Part shown: positions 45,289 to 55,048 of the stretch, piece after piece
How the letters are laid out: every line of letters begins with the position of its first letter
How positions within the stretch are numbered: position 1 is the stretch's first letter
Assembly: GCF_018424685.1 (NCBI RefSeq)
Contig: NZ_QTKX01000003.1
Coordinates: 649,234-713,233 of the forward strand
From: Mesobacillus boroniphilus
Lineage (GTDB): Bacteria; Bacillota; Bacilli; Bacillales; Cytobacillaceae
Reading direction: 5' to 3'
DNA length: 64,000 nucleotides
Notes under the pieces: model-generated
The model's database searches: none
What the model was told of the DNA's origin: nothing
Seen by the model: only the letters and a program-made list of their open reading frames with translations
Position numbers and translations under genes: made by a program

Positions 45289-46293
45289 GTGTTTGCCTAT
45301 TCTGTCAGAAGAATTTTTTCACTAATTCCTGTACTATTGGGTCTTTCACTTATTGTATTTTTTATGATCAGAGCAATCCCTGGCGATCCCGCCCAAGTCA
45401 TTCTCGGGCAGCTGGCCACTAAAGATGCGATTGCAGATTTAACAAGAGAGCTGGGGCTTGACCAGCCATGGTATATACAATATTTTACTTATCTTGGAGG
45501 GCTGTTGACGGGTGATTTAGGAGAGTCTCTAAGGACGAAGTCAGCTATCAGCAGTGAAATTTGGCCGTATCTTGCAGCAACGATGGAATTGTCTTTTGTA
45601 GCGATGTTAATTGCAATTGTTATAGGAGTAAACGCCGGAATCGTCAGTGCATGGTTCCAAAATTCCTGGTTTGATTACGGAGCAATGGTCCTGGCACTCA
45701 TCGGAGTATCGATGCCGATTTTCTGGCTAGGTTTGATGGAACAGTGGCTATTCGCCATCAACCTTGATATCCTGCCAACTTCCGGGCGTGAAGAAGTGCG
45801 GAATCCCGTAGAAGCAATTACGAACTTTTATATCCTTGATACCCTGATCCAGGGGCGTACTGACCAGTTAGTCGAGGTCTTGAAGCATTTAGTGCTGCCA
45901 GCGATGGCGCTGGCAACAATTCCGATGGCCATTATTGCGAGGATTACTCGTTCTACAATGCTTGAGGTAATGAGGTCAGATTTTATCAGAACGGCAAGAG
46001 CGAAGGGGTTGAGCATGTTCTGGGTTGTTTATAAGCACTCCTTGAAAAATGCTGTAATCCCCGTATTGACTGTCATTGGTTTACAGACAGGCCTCCTGCT
46101 TGGAGGGGCGATCCTGACAGAAACCATCTTCAGTTGGCCGGGTATTGGACGCTATATCTACGAGGCGATCAATTATCGTGATTATCCGGTTATCCAGTCC
46201 GGAATACTGGTCATTGCCTTAATTTTTGTACTGATCAACCTAGTTGTTGACTTATTGTACGCAGCAATTGATCCTCGGATCAAATACCGTTGA
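45289..46293 (+). CDS. Peptide ABC transporter permease (DppB type)
   Basis: A 334-residue membrane protein with about six helices. N-terminal RRIFSLIPVLLGLSLIVFFM and IRAIPGDPAQ are DppB/OppB signatures; the EAA loop facing the ATPases is TARAKGLSMFWVVYKHSLKN. The GTG start has GAGGTGG close upstream (45279-45285). It follows the dispersed repeat, and its stop is 17 nt before the next gene's chosen start. Confidence 0.88.
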   Translation: MFAYSVRRIFSLIPVLLGLSLIVFFMIRAIPGDPAQVILGQLATKDAIADLTRELGLDQPWYIQYFTYLGGLLTGDLGESLRTKSAISSEIWPYLAATMELSFVAMLIAIVIGVNAGIVSAWFQNSWFDYGAMVLALIGVSMPIFWLGLMEQWLFAINLDILPTSGREEVRNPVEAITNFYILDTLIQGRTDQLVEVLKHLVLPAMALATIPMAIIARITRSTMLEVMRSDFIRTARAKGLSMFWVVYKHSLKNAVIPVLTVIGLQTGLLLGGAILTETIFSWPGIGRYIYEAINYRDYPVIQSGILVIALIFVLINLVVDLLYAAIDPRIKYR

Positions 46294-46310
46294 TGGAAGG
46301 GGAGAGACAG

Positions 46311-47207
46311 ATGGAGATATCAACTCAAAAACAAATGCCGCCAACCGTGCAGGTAGAAGAAAAAGTGGCGTCTCCCTGGGCAGAAGCATGGTATAGCTTC
46401 AAGAAAAATAAATTAGCTCTAGTCGGGACGGTAATCGTCTTGTTCTTTGTTTTGCTGGCAATCTTCGCTCCATTGATCGCACCAGAAGGAATAAATGACC
46501 AGAAAATGGAGGTCCGTCTTCAGGCTCCTTCAGCGGACCACTGGTTTGGGACTGATGATTTTGGACGAGATATCTTATCTAGAGTGATATATGGAGCCAG
46601 GATTTCCTTGTGGGTAGGAACCTTTGCCGTAATGGGATCGATTGTGATTGGCTGTCTGCTTGGAATCCTTGCGGGATACTACGGAAGATGGGTCGATACC
46701 ATCATTTCACGAGCATTTGATATTATGCTGGCATTCCCAAGTATCTTATTGGCGATAGCGATAGTTGCCGTTCTCGGACCTTCACTGCGGAATGCGCTGA
46801 TAGCAATTGCGATAATCAATATTCCGAACTTCGGAAGGCTGATCCGTTCAAGGGTACTTAGCGTGAAAGAAGAGGAATACATTATGGCCGCCAAGGCGGT
46901 TGGGATGAGAGACAGCAGGATTTTGTTCCAGCACATACTTCCGAACAGTATGGCGCCAATCATCGTACAGGGCACACTGGCGATTGCCACGGCCATCATT
47001 GAGGCTGCAGCGCTGGGATTCCTTGGACTAGGTGCAGAAGCCCCAAATCCTGAATGGGGAAAGATGCTGGCTGATGCGAAAGACTATATGATCCAGGCAC
47101 CATGGACAATGATTTTCCCTGGTCTGGCAATCATGTTGACAGTACTGGGATTCAACCTGATGGGCGATGGCCTTAGAGATGCATTGGATCCTAGAATGAA
47201 GAGTTAA
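46311..47207 (+). CDS. Peptide ABC transporter permease (DppC type)
   Basis: A 298-residue membrane protein. The ATG at 46311 (MEISTQKQMPP) has AAGGGGAG 6 nt upstream; an in-frame TTG at 46290 overlaps the previous stop but has no site. Signature regions: SFKKNKLALVGTVIVLFFVL, the periplasmic DHWFGTDDFGRDILSRVIYG typical of DppC/OppC, and the EAA loop AAKAVGMRDSRILFQHILPN. It completes the importer (two ATPases, binding protein, two permeases). Confidence 0.88.
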   Translation: MEISTQKQMPPTVQVEEKVASPWAEAWYSFKKNKLALVGTVIVLFFVLLAIFAPLIAPEGINDQKMEVRLQAPSADHWFGTDDFGRDILSRVIYGARISLWVGTFAVMGSIVIGCLLGILAGYYGRWVDTIISRAFDIMLAFPSILLAIAIVAVLGPSLRNALIAIAIINIPNFGRLIRSRVLSVKEEEYIMAAKAVGMRDSRILFQHILPNSMAPIIVQGTLAIATAIIEAAALGFLGLGAEAPNPEWGKMLADAKDYMIQAPWTMIFPGLAIMLTVLGFNLMGDGLRDALDPRMKS

Positions 47208-47226
47208 TGCAATTATATGCAAAAAG

Positions 47227-47257
47227 AAAAAGCAGCTGATAAATCCAGCTGCTTTTA
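47227..47257. terminator. Bidirectional terminator between the permease and ygaE
   Basis: An 11-bp stem aaaagcagctg / cagctgctttt with A- and T-runs. The convergent gene's stop codon lies at its right edge. Confidence 0.8.
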
Positions 47258-48337
47258 AATTTCGGTATTTTGTTCCATCGTGACATTGCTATCCTCTTTG
47301 TGATAGGACTGGAAGCTGGTTACAAGAGTGTCAAGGTGCTCAACCTGCTCACCGTATTCCATGATAATCGACACAAGCTGCATAACATGATAGAGCATTT
47401 GACTGTTTGTTTGAGCCAGTTCATTTCTTTGCGCTAAGAATAATTCAAACAGCTGCTTCTTGTTCAGGCAGACCTCACCTTCAATATAGGATGCCTCCGG
47501 CCTTACTTTGCCTACATACTTTAGCATCACCTGCTCATGATGGTTAATCAGGCAATCCAGCTGGTGCTGGATGACTTCCTGGAATTCTACAGGAAGCTGG
47601 TTGAATTCATTTTCGTAGCGGTGAAGCCTTTTTAACGTTTCCAGCGATTTTTTTACCGCGCTGATCATCTGTCTATAAATAACAAGCTTTCTTGATTTAG
47701 CAAGCTTATTATTTTTAAAATAATCACGTTCTTCCTTATACATCATATATAGCTGATCGAGCTTTATGATGCCTTCGCGAAGTTTCTCAATATCTGCCTT
47801 CAGAAGCTGATGCTCGGAAGCATGACGCGTGCTCAGTCTGATCCACTTCGTAATTTCCTCTGATAAAATAGAACTCTTGTAATACAATTTATTTTCATAC
47901 TTTGGCGGCAAGAACACGAGGTTTACGATGAATGCCGACACTACCCCAAGCATGATGGTCGAGAAACGGATTAAGGCAAACTGGATAAAATCGTCGCCAG
48001 GCGTCTCCATTATCGCAATCAATGTTACAAGAGAAAGCGATATTGTATTTTCCAGTTTCAGCTTAAGATTCAAAGTAATAACAAGTACCGCGGCAAGACC
48101 GATAATGAAAATGCTGTTGCCGAATGCCATGACGAATAAGACTGCGGTTGCGGCGCCAATCAAGTTGCCCTGAATATGTTCAATAATTGATTGATAAGAA
48201 CGGTATACAGTTGGCTGCAGGGCAAAAATTGCCGCAATCCCGGCAAAAACCGGTGAGGGTAGATCAAAAATATGTGATAAAAATAAAGCAAGAGTGATGG
48301 CAATTCCCGTTTTCAGTATGCGGGCACCAAGTTTCAT
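47255..48337 (-). CDS. ygaE: UPF0421/FUSC-family membrane protein (YgaE-like)
   Basis: A 360-residue protein. The N-terminal ~145 residues hold four or more helices (TGIAITLALFLSHIFDLP, VFAGIAAIFALQPTVYRSYQ, LIRFSTIMLGVVSAFIVNLV). The region is related to aromatic acid exporter (FUSC/ArAE) proteins, with the typical G(N/L)-type motif HIQGNLIGAATAV. The C-terminal ~200 residues are a cytoplasmic helical domain (KLREGIIKLDQLYMMYKEER). Size and place after ygaD match B. subtilis YgaE. Substrate unknown. Confidence 0.75.
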   Translation of the reverse strand: MKLGARILKTGIAITLALFLSHIFDLPSPVFAGIAAIFALQPTVYRSYQSIIEHIQGNLIGAATAVLFVMAFGNSIFIIGLAAVLVITLNLKLKLENTISLSLVTLIAIMETPGDDFIQFALIRFSTIMLGVVSAFIVNLVFLPPKYENKLYYKSSILSEEITKWIRLSTRHASEHQLLKADIEKLREGIIKLDQLYMMYKEERDYFKNNKLAKSRKLVIYRQMISAVKKSLETLKRLHRYENEFNQLPVEFQEVIQHQLDCLINHHEQVMLKYVGKVRPEASYIEGEVCLNKKQLFELFLAQRNELAQTNSQMLYHVMQLVSIIMEYGEQVEHLDTLVTSFQSYHKEDSNVTMEQNTEI

Positions 48338-48642
48338 GGGAAGTGAATTCCTTTCATTCAGAGACAGAAAATCTCATTCATTAATTTATACTTTAAACTA
48401 TTTTGTTCAAAACTAAACAATTATGTACTATACAACGGAAAGCCAATAAGTTCAAGCGACAATTTTACGAAAAATAAGCCTGTTTTAAATGTAAGTGGTT
48501 ACAAGTTTATTAGACTGGAATTCCACTTATTCCAGAAATATTTTGGAATTCATGTACAAGACAATATATTCATTTCGGGCTTATAGAATTTGTCAATGAG
48601 CCCTTTTTAGGATTAGCCCTCTCCTATAAAAAGTACCCCATG
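48338..48642. other. Intergenic stretch, no gene seen
   Basis: About 300 bp of AT-rich sequence upstream of the YgaE-like gene. It contains two ggaattc sites near 48519 and 48552 that flank a small inverted repeat, but no convincing gene or regulatory element. Confidence 0.5.
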
Positions 48643-48680
48643 AAAAAACAAATGGCCCCATCTGAGTAACGGAGCCATTT
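48643..48680 (-). terminator. Terminator of the glutamate synthase gene
   Basis: On the - strand, aaatggctcc / ggggccattt (one G-U) is followed by GTTTTTT, 8 nt after the stop. Confidence 0.75.
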
Positions 48681-48687
48681 CCTTATA

Positions 48688-51600
48688 TCATTCAGTTGAT
48701 ACTGCTGGATCTGCCTGCTCTTTAACAGGAACGACCTGGATGAAGTGATCCTCAGGATGTTCCAGTAGAAGGGCGAGGTCAGCAGCTTCGCTTTCCTGGC
48801 CATGGTTTTTAACCATTTCAATGTAGTTTGCCAGTAATTCTTTTACATCCTTGATGCCTTTTGCTGATAGCGTCTCGATGGATACCTTGGCGCCTTTGGC
48901 GACTCGGCGGGCGATGGCTTCTTTTGTCAGTCCCATCTCTGGCTGGTGTCTCAGGTAGACGACACCGCCGGTCATGCCTGCGCAAATCCATGGACCTGGA
49001 TCGCCTAGAACAAGTCCGCGGCCGTTGGTCATGTATTCAAAAGCGAAGCCCTTGATATTGGCGTTTGTTCCGATATTCCCGAATTCTTTTTCCGGAATTG
49101 GCTTCTTCACAAGGCCGCCGATAATCATATCGGCTCCTGATAAACGGATTCCTGCACGAGCATCTGCATTGCCCTGTGCTACGAGTAAACCTTTCTGTGC
49201 CCCGTAGCCAAATCCTTTACCTACAGAACCGTTGTAGAAACCACCGTCCTTGCCAGGCGATTTAGCGATTAAAATTGCACCGCCGAATGAAGTCTTGCCG
49301 ACCCCGTCCTGGCCGCCGCCATCAATTTCAATGTTGATGCCGTCCGTGTTGTAAGCACCGAGTCCATTACCTAGGATGGAGCCTTTGTAACGGAGTGTGA
49401 CTGGCTGCAGCTTTCTGTAGGAACCATCTAGACGTCCGCGAACCCTATGGCATGAAACCCTGCTTGCCAGCACTCGCTGCTCTGCAGTAACGGCCTGAAA
49501 TTCACGTGACTGATGAAGCTCCTCATCGACAGCATCAAGATATTCAGCGCCTGCAGCAACCTGAAGCTGTGCAGAAGCAAGAGATGTGGCTGCTTCTTTT
49601 TGATGAGTGATTTGCCCAATTTCAAGTGGCTTCAATAAATAAGTCAAATCAAGCAGATCTTTTCCTTTGATTTGTTCAAGCAGGTCTGAGCGGCCTACTG
49701 CTTCCTGCAGGTTTTTGATGCCCGCAGATGCAGAGAGGGCTTTAAGCTCGTTACCGAATGCAGTGAAAAGGTTCATGATTCCCTGAACAGCAAGGTCAAA
49801 TTGGCGCGGTACGAAACGGCGCAGGCCATGTTCCTTTGCTTGTGCCTCTGAATCAATTTGTGTCGCGATACCGACATGGCATGTGTCAAGGTGGCAGCCA
49901 CGGCAAGTCGTACATCCGATTGCAAGCATGGAAAGTGTTCCAAAGCCAACGCGGTTTGCTCCAAGAAGCATATATTTGATAACATCCATTGCGCTTTTGA
50001 CGCCGCCGTCAGCCCATAGCTCGACATTGTCGCGCAATCCTGCTTCAAGCAGGGCGTTATGAGCAGCCTTGATGCCGATTTCTGCTGGCAGGCCGACATA
50101 CTGGAGGGCGTGGATACGTGCAGCACCAGTACCGCCGTCGAAGCCGCTCAAAGTGATGATGTCCGCGCCTGCTTTTGCGATACCAACAGCAATCGTACCG
50201 ATATTCGGAACAACAGGGACCTTAACTGCAACACGTGCCTGGTCATTGGCTGTCTTCAGCTCGTGGATCATTTGCGCAAGGTCTTCGATTGAATAGATAT
50301 CATGGTTGTTTGATGGTGAAATCAAATCCGATCCAATTGTCGCATTCCTAGCTTCCGCGATTTTAGCCGTAACCTTCGAACCAGGAAGGTGTCCGCCTTC
50401 ACCAGGCTTCGCGCCCTGGCCAATTTTGATTTCCAGAAGGTTGGAGGAGTTCAGCAATTCAGCATTCACTCCGAAACGTCCGGACGCAACCTGCTGGCCA
50501 CGCGTGCGCGGGTACTTACCAAGCATATCCTTTATTTCGCCGCCCTCGCCGTTCATGCTGACCATGTTCAGGCGATCGGCGCCTTCAGCGTAAGCGCGGA
50601 ACGCAATCTCGTTCTGTGATCCGAAAGACATAGATGCGATGACAAACGGCAGACTGTGATCGCCTACGCCAATTTCAACTTGATCTGGTGAAACTCCTGT
50701 CTCAGCCTTCTTCAATCCAGTCAAATGACGGATCGTTGTCGGGTTGCTATCTTCCTGTTCGGAAATTTTCTCGCGGTAGACGCTGTAATCTCCTGTAGAA
50801 GCAACCTCGCCAATCGACTTCCAGATACGAGGGAAGAGATGGAACGTTTTGCCGATTCGTTCTTTTTCGTTTTGGAAATCTTCTGCTCTTTTCAAAGCAT
50901 CTTCTTTCATTGCTTCGAAATTGTATGCAAGTTCATTGGAACCAAAGAAGTTCACGATCACTAAATAATCAGCTACTTCATCGTTCAGGCCAATCGCCGA
51001 GAATAAGCGTCCATATCCACGCAATTCATGGATACCAATAGTAGAAATGACTTTTTCAAGGCCCTTCGTCAAGGCATCGTAAAGATTAACGAGTGGCTTG
51101 ACAGACTCATCAAGCACGGTCATGAACATATAGTAAGGGCTGACTGCGTCTGCACCCAAACCAAGCGCAACAATGATATCATGCAGCGACCTTAATGAAG
51201 CCGAACGCAGCAAGAGTGAACAGTCGCGGCGCAAGCCTTCTTTTACAAGAGCCTGATCGATCGCCGAAACAACAAGGTGCGGATCAAGCCACAGTGCATT
51301 ATCCTGGTGAGCCATTGCGTCGTCAAGAACAAGCAAAGTTTTGCCATCCTTAACAGCAGCAATTGCCTCAGCAGCAAGCCTTTCCAGGGCTTCTTTAACA
51401 GTTTCGTTATTATGGAAAACCGTTTCCAGGTATGCTGCGAGTTTATCATCCTGGTAGCATTGGATGACCTGGTCCATGCTTGGCTGACCAGTTTCCTTTG
51501 AAACCTCGTAGCCTGCTTTTCCTTCTACAAGGAGAGGTGTAAGCAGTTCAACGACTTTCCCAGTTTCCGACTTGCTGAAAAGGGAAGGGCGCTTTCCGAG

Positions 51601-53157
51601 TACAGTCCTTGTTGAGAAATGTTCAGCTTCACGATCTCGGTCTATAGCAGGATTCGTTACGACAGCAACACTTTCTTTGATGAAATCTGCGATATTCTTG
51701 CGCTCTGGATTCATCGCAGCAAGTGGGGCATCGTGTCCAAGCGAGCGGATTGGTTCCGCACCTTTTTCAGCCATCTGCTCAACAAGCTGGACGTGGTCAC
51801 GCTCCCAGCCAAATGCTTTATATTGTCCGTTATGGATTTTATCCGGATATGTCATTGTGACCGTTTTGCCAAGCTGTGGACCCTCGAGGCGATGGCGGGC
51901 TTCCTGGAAAGTAATGCGCTCTGAAAAACGCTTGTAAACTTCACCCTGGAGTTCTTCCATTTCAAACACTTCAATTGTGTCGCCGTTCCACTTCAGGCCG
52001 ACCTTCTCGCCTGGTGCGAGAGGTTTCGGATCACCTGTGTACTCGGTTGACGGGATAATTCCCGGTTCTGATGAAAATAGGTAAGAACTTTCTGTGTCTA
52101 CCATCCAAAGCGGGCGCAGGCCAAGTGCGTCTACACTGAATACCGCTTCATCCGCAAAGCGAGAAATGATGCCAGCAGGTCCCTGGGCAAAATGGCCCCA
52201 TGCTTCGCGTATATAAGTATATAAATCTTGTAAGTGTTCCGGATAAGCTTTGATTTCATTGATGATTGGGGGGAACATCATGTCCATCGCCTCGAACAAT
52301 GAATAACCATCACGACAAATAAACGTCTCAATTGTACGGCTTAAATCCTGTGAGTCACTTCCGTCTTTTACAAGCGGGACATTGACCATGCGCGCTTCGT
52401 CGCGAAGTCTGGCAATTGTATTGATTTCACCGTTATGGCCAAGGACGCTGAACGGCTGGACACGGAAAAAGCTTGATAGAGTATTAGTTGAATAGCGGTT
52501 GTGCCCAAGTGTCATAGTCGAAGCAACAACCGGGCTGGCCAGGTCATAATAGTATTTCGGAAGAATGTCTCCTGCTCCCATTACCTTATAAACAGCGTGG
52601 TATTGGCTCAGGGAGGCCACATGAACCTGATCGTTTTCCTCCAAATCTACGATCATATTAAACAATTTGCTGGAAAGTTCCTGTCCTGTTTCGTTTGCAA
52701 GGCATGCGAACTGCCAGAATACAGGGTTTTCCTGAATCGCAATCGGGCCGAGCGCCCCAGAATCAGTGACATCGACTGATGAAAAAATCAGCTTCAATTC
52801 CTGCTCTGCAAGCTTTGCTTCTAGCTCATCCTGAATCGTTTTTGCCTGTTCAGTCCTTGTGATAAAAACATGTCCGACCACAAAGTTTTCTTTGTCGACC
52901 GCATTTACATCTGCGCCCGCTTCAGTAAGCTTTTCCTTCCAGAGCGCACGTGGAATGTCAATATGCACACCAACGCCGTCACCCTCGCCATTGATAAAAC
53001 CAGCGCGGTGGTTCATCGTGACCAGGCCGTCGATACAGTGGAAAATATTCTCTCGTGTAGGGATTTTCTTCTTCTCAATGCTGGCAACAATCCCGCATGC
53101 ATCGTGTTCAAATCTTGAAAAGTCTTTAAATTGGGAAGGATTCCATTGTGTTTTCAT
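48688..53157 (-). CDS. gltA: Glutamate synthase large subunit
   Basis: A 1489-residue enzyme that transfers the amide of glutamine to 2-oxoglutarate, giving two glutamates. The start chosen is MKTQWNPSQFKDFSRFEHDA; a short propeptide leads to the class-II amidotransferase nucleophile Cys21 in HDACGIVAS. Further visible: RAGFINGEGDGVGVH and the domain to ~420, the FMN-binding synthase domain with IGQGAKPGEGGHLPGSKV (~880), the 3Fe-4S cysteines in GCTTCRGCHLDTCHVG, and the C-terminal GXGXG beta-helix (GSVGKGFGYGAQKG). No small subunit (gltB/gltD) is adjacent, so the reductant may be ferredoxin or a subunit encoded elsewhere. A perfect Shine-Dalgarno lies 36 nt upstream, separated by a hairpin. 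Confidence 0.93.
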   Translation of the reverse strand: MKTQWNPSQFKDFSRFEHDACGIVASIEKKKIPTRENIFHCIDGLVTMNHRAGFINGEGDGVGVHIDIPRALWKEKLTEAGADVNAVDKENFVVGHVFITRTEQAKTIQDELEAKLAEQELKLIFSSVDVTDSGALGPIAIQENPVFWQFACLANETGQELSSKLFNMIVDLEENDQVHVASLSQYHAVYKVMGAGDILPKYYYDLASPVVASTMTLGHNRYSTNTLSSFFRVQPFSVLGHNGEINTIARLRDEARMVNVPLVKDGSDSQDLSRTIETFICRDGYSLFEAMDMMFPPIINEIKAYPEHLQDLYTYIREAWGHFAQGPAGIISRFADEAVFSVDALGLRPLWMVDTESSYLFSSEPGIIPSTEYTGDPKPLAPGEKVGLKWNGDTIEVFEMEELQGEVYKRFSERITFQEARHRLEGPQLGKTVTMTYPDKIHNGQYKAFGWERDHVQLVEQMAEKGAEPIRSLGHDAPLAAMNPERKNIADFIKESVAVVTNPAIDRDREAEHFSTRTVLGKRPSLFSKSETGKVVELLTPLLVEGKAGYEVSKETGQPSMDQVIQCYQDDKLAAYLETVFHNNETVKEALERLAAEAIAAVKDGKTLLVLDDAMAHQDNALWLDPHLVVSAIDQALVKEGLRRDCSLLLRSASLRSLHDIIVALGLGADAVSPYYMFMTVLDESVKPLVNLYDALTKGLEKVISTIGIHELRGYGRLFSAIGLNDEVADYLVIVNFFGSNELAYNFEAMKEDALKRAEDFQNEKERIGKTFHLFPRIWKSIGEVASTGDYSVYREKISEQEDSNPTTIRHLTGLKKAETGVSPDQVEIGVGDHSLPFVIASMSFGSQNEIAFRAYAEGADRLNMVSMNGEGGEIKDMLGKYPRTRGQQVASGRFGVNAELLNSSNLLEIKIGQGAKPGEGGHLPGSKVTAKIAEARNATIGSDLISPSNNHDIYSIEDLAQMIHELKTANDQARVAVKVPVVPNIGTIAVGIAKAGADIITLSGFDGGTGAARIHALQYVGLPAEIGIKAAHNALLEAGLRDNVELWADGGVKSAMDVIKYMLLGANRVGFGTLSMLAIGCTTCRGCHLDTCHVGIATQIDSEAQAKEHGLRRFVPRQFDLAVQGIMNLFTAFGNELKALSASAGIKNLQEAVGRSDLLEQIKGKDLLDLTYLLKPLEIGQITHQKEAATSLASAQLQVAAGAEYLDAVDEELHQSREFQAVTAEQRVLASRVSCHRVRGRLDGSYRKLQPVTLRYKGSILGNGLGAYNTDGINIEIDGGGQDGVGKTSFGGAILIAKSPGKDGGFYNGSVGKGFGYGAQKGLLVAQGNADARAGIRLSGADMIIGGLVKKPIPEKEFGNIGTNANIKGFAFEYMTNGRGLVLGDPGPWICAGMTGGVVYLRHQPEMGLTKEAIARRVAKGAKVSIETLSAKGIKDVKELLANYIEMVKNHGQESEAADLALLLEHPEDHFIQVVPVKEQADPAVSTE

Positions 53158-53201
53158 AAAAATCGGCTTATAAAGGGTTCTTTTAAGCCGTTTCACCTCC
53201 T
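53155..53201 (-). promoter_or_regulatory. Ribosome binding site separated from the gltA start by a hairpin
   Basis: On the - strand AGGAGGTG (53201-53194) matches the 16S 3' end over eight bases but lies 36 nt before the ATG at 53157. Between them, 53190-53164 forms CGGCTTA-AAAG-aacc-CTTT-a-TAAGCCG, a stem of 11 pairs with one bulge. With the hairpin folded, nine unpaired bases remain between the site and the ATG, a workable distance. No start codon in frame lies at a normal distance. Confidence 0.55.
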
Positions 53202-53329
53202 GAAAAAATAATCTATGATTCTGTTGTTTGATAGCTGCTTGGTACATGAGGGTGTAACGCTTAGACGGGAATTTAAAGCAGGGATTTTAAGCGGCCACTT
53301 GAATGGCGAATTTTAAAATATTAATAGCA

Positions 53330-53358
53330 ATCATATCATAAGAATTTTCAGAAATCAA
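53330..53358 (-). promoter_or_regulatory. Candidate sigma-A promoter for gltA
   Basis: On the - strand TTGATT (53358-53353), a 17-nt spacer, then TATGAT (53335-53330). This predicts a leader of about 165 nt. Confidence 0.5.
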
Positions 53359-53427
53359 TTAATTATACATTAATTTGGATGGAGGATTATTACAGAAGGG
53401 AAGATGGCAATAATATACACCTTGTAA

Positions 53428-53441
53428 TGTAAACGGTTTCA
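53428..53441. promoter_or_regulatory. Candidate catabolite responsive element (cre)
   Basis: TGTAAACGGTTTCA fits the CcpA consensus TGWAANCGNTNWCA at every position. It lies about 70 bp upstream of the gltA -35 region, a position compatible with activation, and downstream of the gsaB stop. Confidence 0.6.
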
Positions 53442-53450
53442 TTTAGAGTG

Positions 53451-53483
53451 ATAAAAATAACAGGCACCGAGTTGGCACCTGTT
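53451..53483 (-). terminator. Terminator of gsaB
   Basis: On the - strand AACAGGTGCC / GGTGCCTGTT pair with two G-U wobbles and are followed by ATTTTTA. Confidence 0.65.
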
Positions 53484-53503
53484 ATGTATAAAATGATGTA
53501 TAT

Positions 53504-54799
53504 TTATTCATTAGCCATTGAATAAAATGCCTGATCAACTGCATGCAGGGTTGCTTCGATATCTTCCCTGGAGTGAGCAATGGTCACGAACCATGCTTCG
53601 TATTTTGAAGGCGCGAGGTTGATTCCTTGCTCCAGCATCAGATTGAAGAAGCGCGCGAACATTTCGCCATTAGTGTTCTCTGCCTGCTCATAATTCTCAA
53701 TTTTTTCAGTTGTAAAATAGATGGTTAGGGCACCTTTCAGGCGATTAATCGTGATAGGGATAGCATACTTGCTTGCTGAAGCAGTAATACCTTCCTCGAG
53801 CATCGCGCCGAGCTGGTCAAGATACTCATAGACACCATCCTGTTTAAGGACCTCGAGGCAAGCGATGCCTGAAAGAATGGAAGCCGGGTTTCCAGCCATC
53901 GTTCCAGCCTGATAAGCAGGCCCAAGTGGTGCAACCTGTTCCATGATTTCCGCACGTCCGCCGTAAGCACCGATCGGCAGGCCGCCCCCGATGATTTTGC
54001 CCATAGCCGTCAAGTCCGGAGAAATCCCCAGCATATCCTGTGCTCCGCCATACATGAAACGGAAAGCCGTGATGACCTCATCGAAAATGATCAGCGAGCC
54101 AGCCTGATGGGTAAGCTCCTTCACTTCTTCTAAAAAGCCAGGTTTAGGCTCGACGATTCCAAAATTGCCGACAATCGGCTCCACGAGTACCGCAGCGATT
54201 TGGTCGCCCCATTTTTCAAGAGCTTCCTTAAAAGGTTCAATATCATTGAATGGAACCGTGATGACTTCCTGGGCGATGCTTTTTGGGACACCTGCCGAGT
54301 CAGGGGTTCCAAGAGTGGATGGTCCAGAGCCAGCCGCAACTAGTACGAGATCAGAGTGGCCATGGTAGCAGCCTGCGAATTTAATGATTTTATCCCGGCC
54401 CGTGTAGGCACGTGCCACACGAATCGTCGTCATTACTGCTTCTGTCCCTGAGTTGACAAAGCGCACTTTATCAAGTGCTGGCATTGCTTCCTTAAGCATT
54501 TTGGCGAATTTGACCTCATGTGGAGTCGGAGTTCCGTAAAGGACTCCTGTCTCAGCGGCCCTTTTGATCGCTTCTGTTATATGTGGGTGTGCATGGCCTG
54601 TAATGATCGGGCCATATGCCGCTAAATAATCGATATATTGATTGCCGTCCACATCCCAGAAGTATGCGCCCTGGGCACGCTCCATCACGATCGGGGCACC
54701 GCCGCCGACCGCCTTGTACGAACGGGATGGGCTATTGACACCGCCTACGATATGATCAAGGGCTTCGCTATGTATTCGCTCAGAATTTGTTCTTTGCAT
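53504..54799 (-). CDS. gsaB: Glutamate-1-semialdehyde 2,1-aminomutase
   Basis: A 431-residue PLP enzyme that converts glutamate-1-semialdehyde to 5-aminolevulinate for tetrapyrrole synthesis. Motifs: [57 protein letters not shown] and the Schiff-base lysine in [16 protein letters not shown] (~267). The ATG at 54799 follows AGGAGGT; the 43 residues further upstream in the open frame lack a site. It stands alone outside the hem operon, in the place held by gsaB (second hemL-like gene) in B. subtilis. Confidence 0.92.
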   Translation of the reverse strand: MQRTNSERIHSEALDHIVGGVNSPSRSYKAVGGGAPIVMERAQGAYFWDVDGNQYIDYLAAYGPIITGHAHPHITEAIKRAAETGVLYGTPTPHEVKFAKMLKEAMPALDKVRFVNSGTEAVMTTIRVARAYTGRDKIIKFAGCYHGHSDLVLVAAGSGPSTLGTPDSAGVPKSIAQEVITVPFNDIEPFKEALEKWGDQIAAVLVEPIVGNFGIVEPKPGFLEEVKELTHQAGSLIIFDEVITAFRFMYGGAQDMLGISPDLTAMGKIIGGGLPIGAYGGRAEIMEQVAPLGPAYQAGTMAGNPASILSGIACLEVLKQDGVYEYLDQLGAMLEEGITASASKYAIPITINRLKGALTIYFTTEKIENYEQAENTNGEMFARFFNLMLEQGINLAPSKYEAWFVTIAHSREDIEATLHAVDQAFYSMANE

Positions 54800-54995
54800 C
54801 GTAAAAAACCTCCTACTATGTAACTGCTTTTCTATTTTATCATTATTTCTGTTTTTTACAGATTGTTTCACTTTTCGTTCATTTTCAGCGATAAAAAGTT
54901 TTGTTTGGACCAGTATTACCTTGTTCATTCAATATTCCTCCTTTTTGTGGCAAAACTACCCTAGAACATCAAAGGCTGATAGGCATAGCATTTGT

Positions 54996-55018
54996 TTTAG
55001 CCGTGAGGATTGGCTAAA
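54996..55018. promoter_or_regulatory. Inverted repeat upstream of the ABC-2 exporter operon
   Basis: TTTAGCC and GGCTAAA are separated by 9 nt, about 30 bp before the start codon. This could be an operator or an RNA hairpin in the leader; no T-run follows. Confidence 0.35.
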
Positions 55019-55048
55019 CTGTTTGAGTGACCAAAGGAGGAAATGATC

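Noticed and set aside
53158-53247. Thirty extra N-terminal residues for glutamate synthase (start at 53247)
   Set aside because: They include the Shine-Dalgarno and hairpin, and the family begins close to the MKTQWNPSQF segment; no ribosome binding site precedes 53247.
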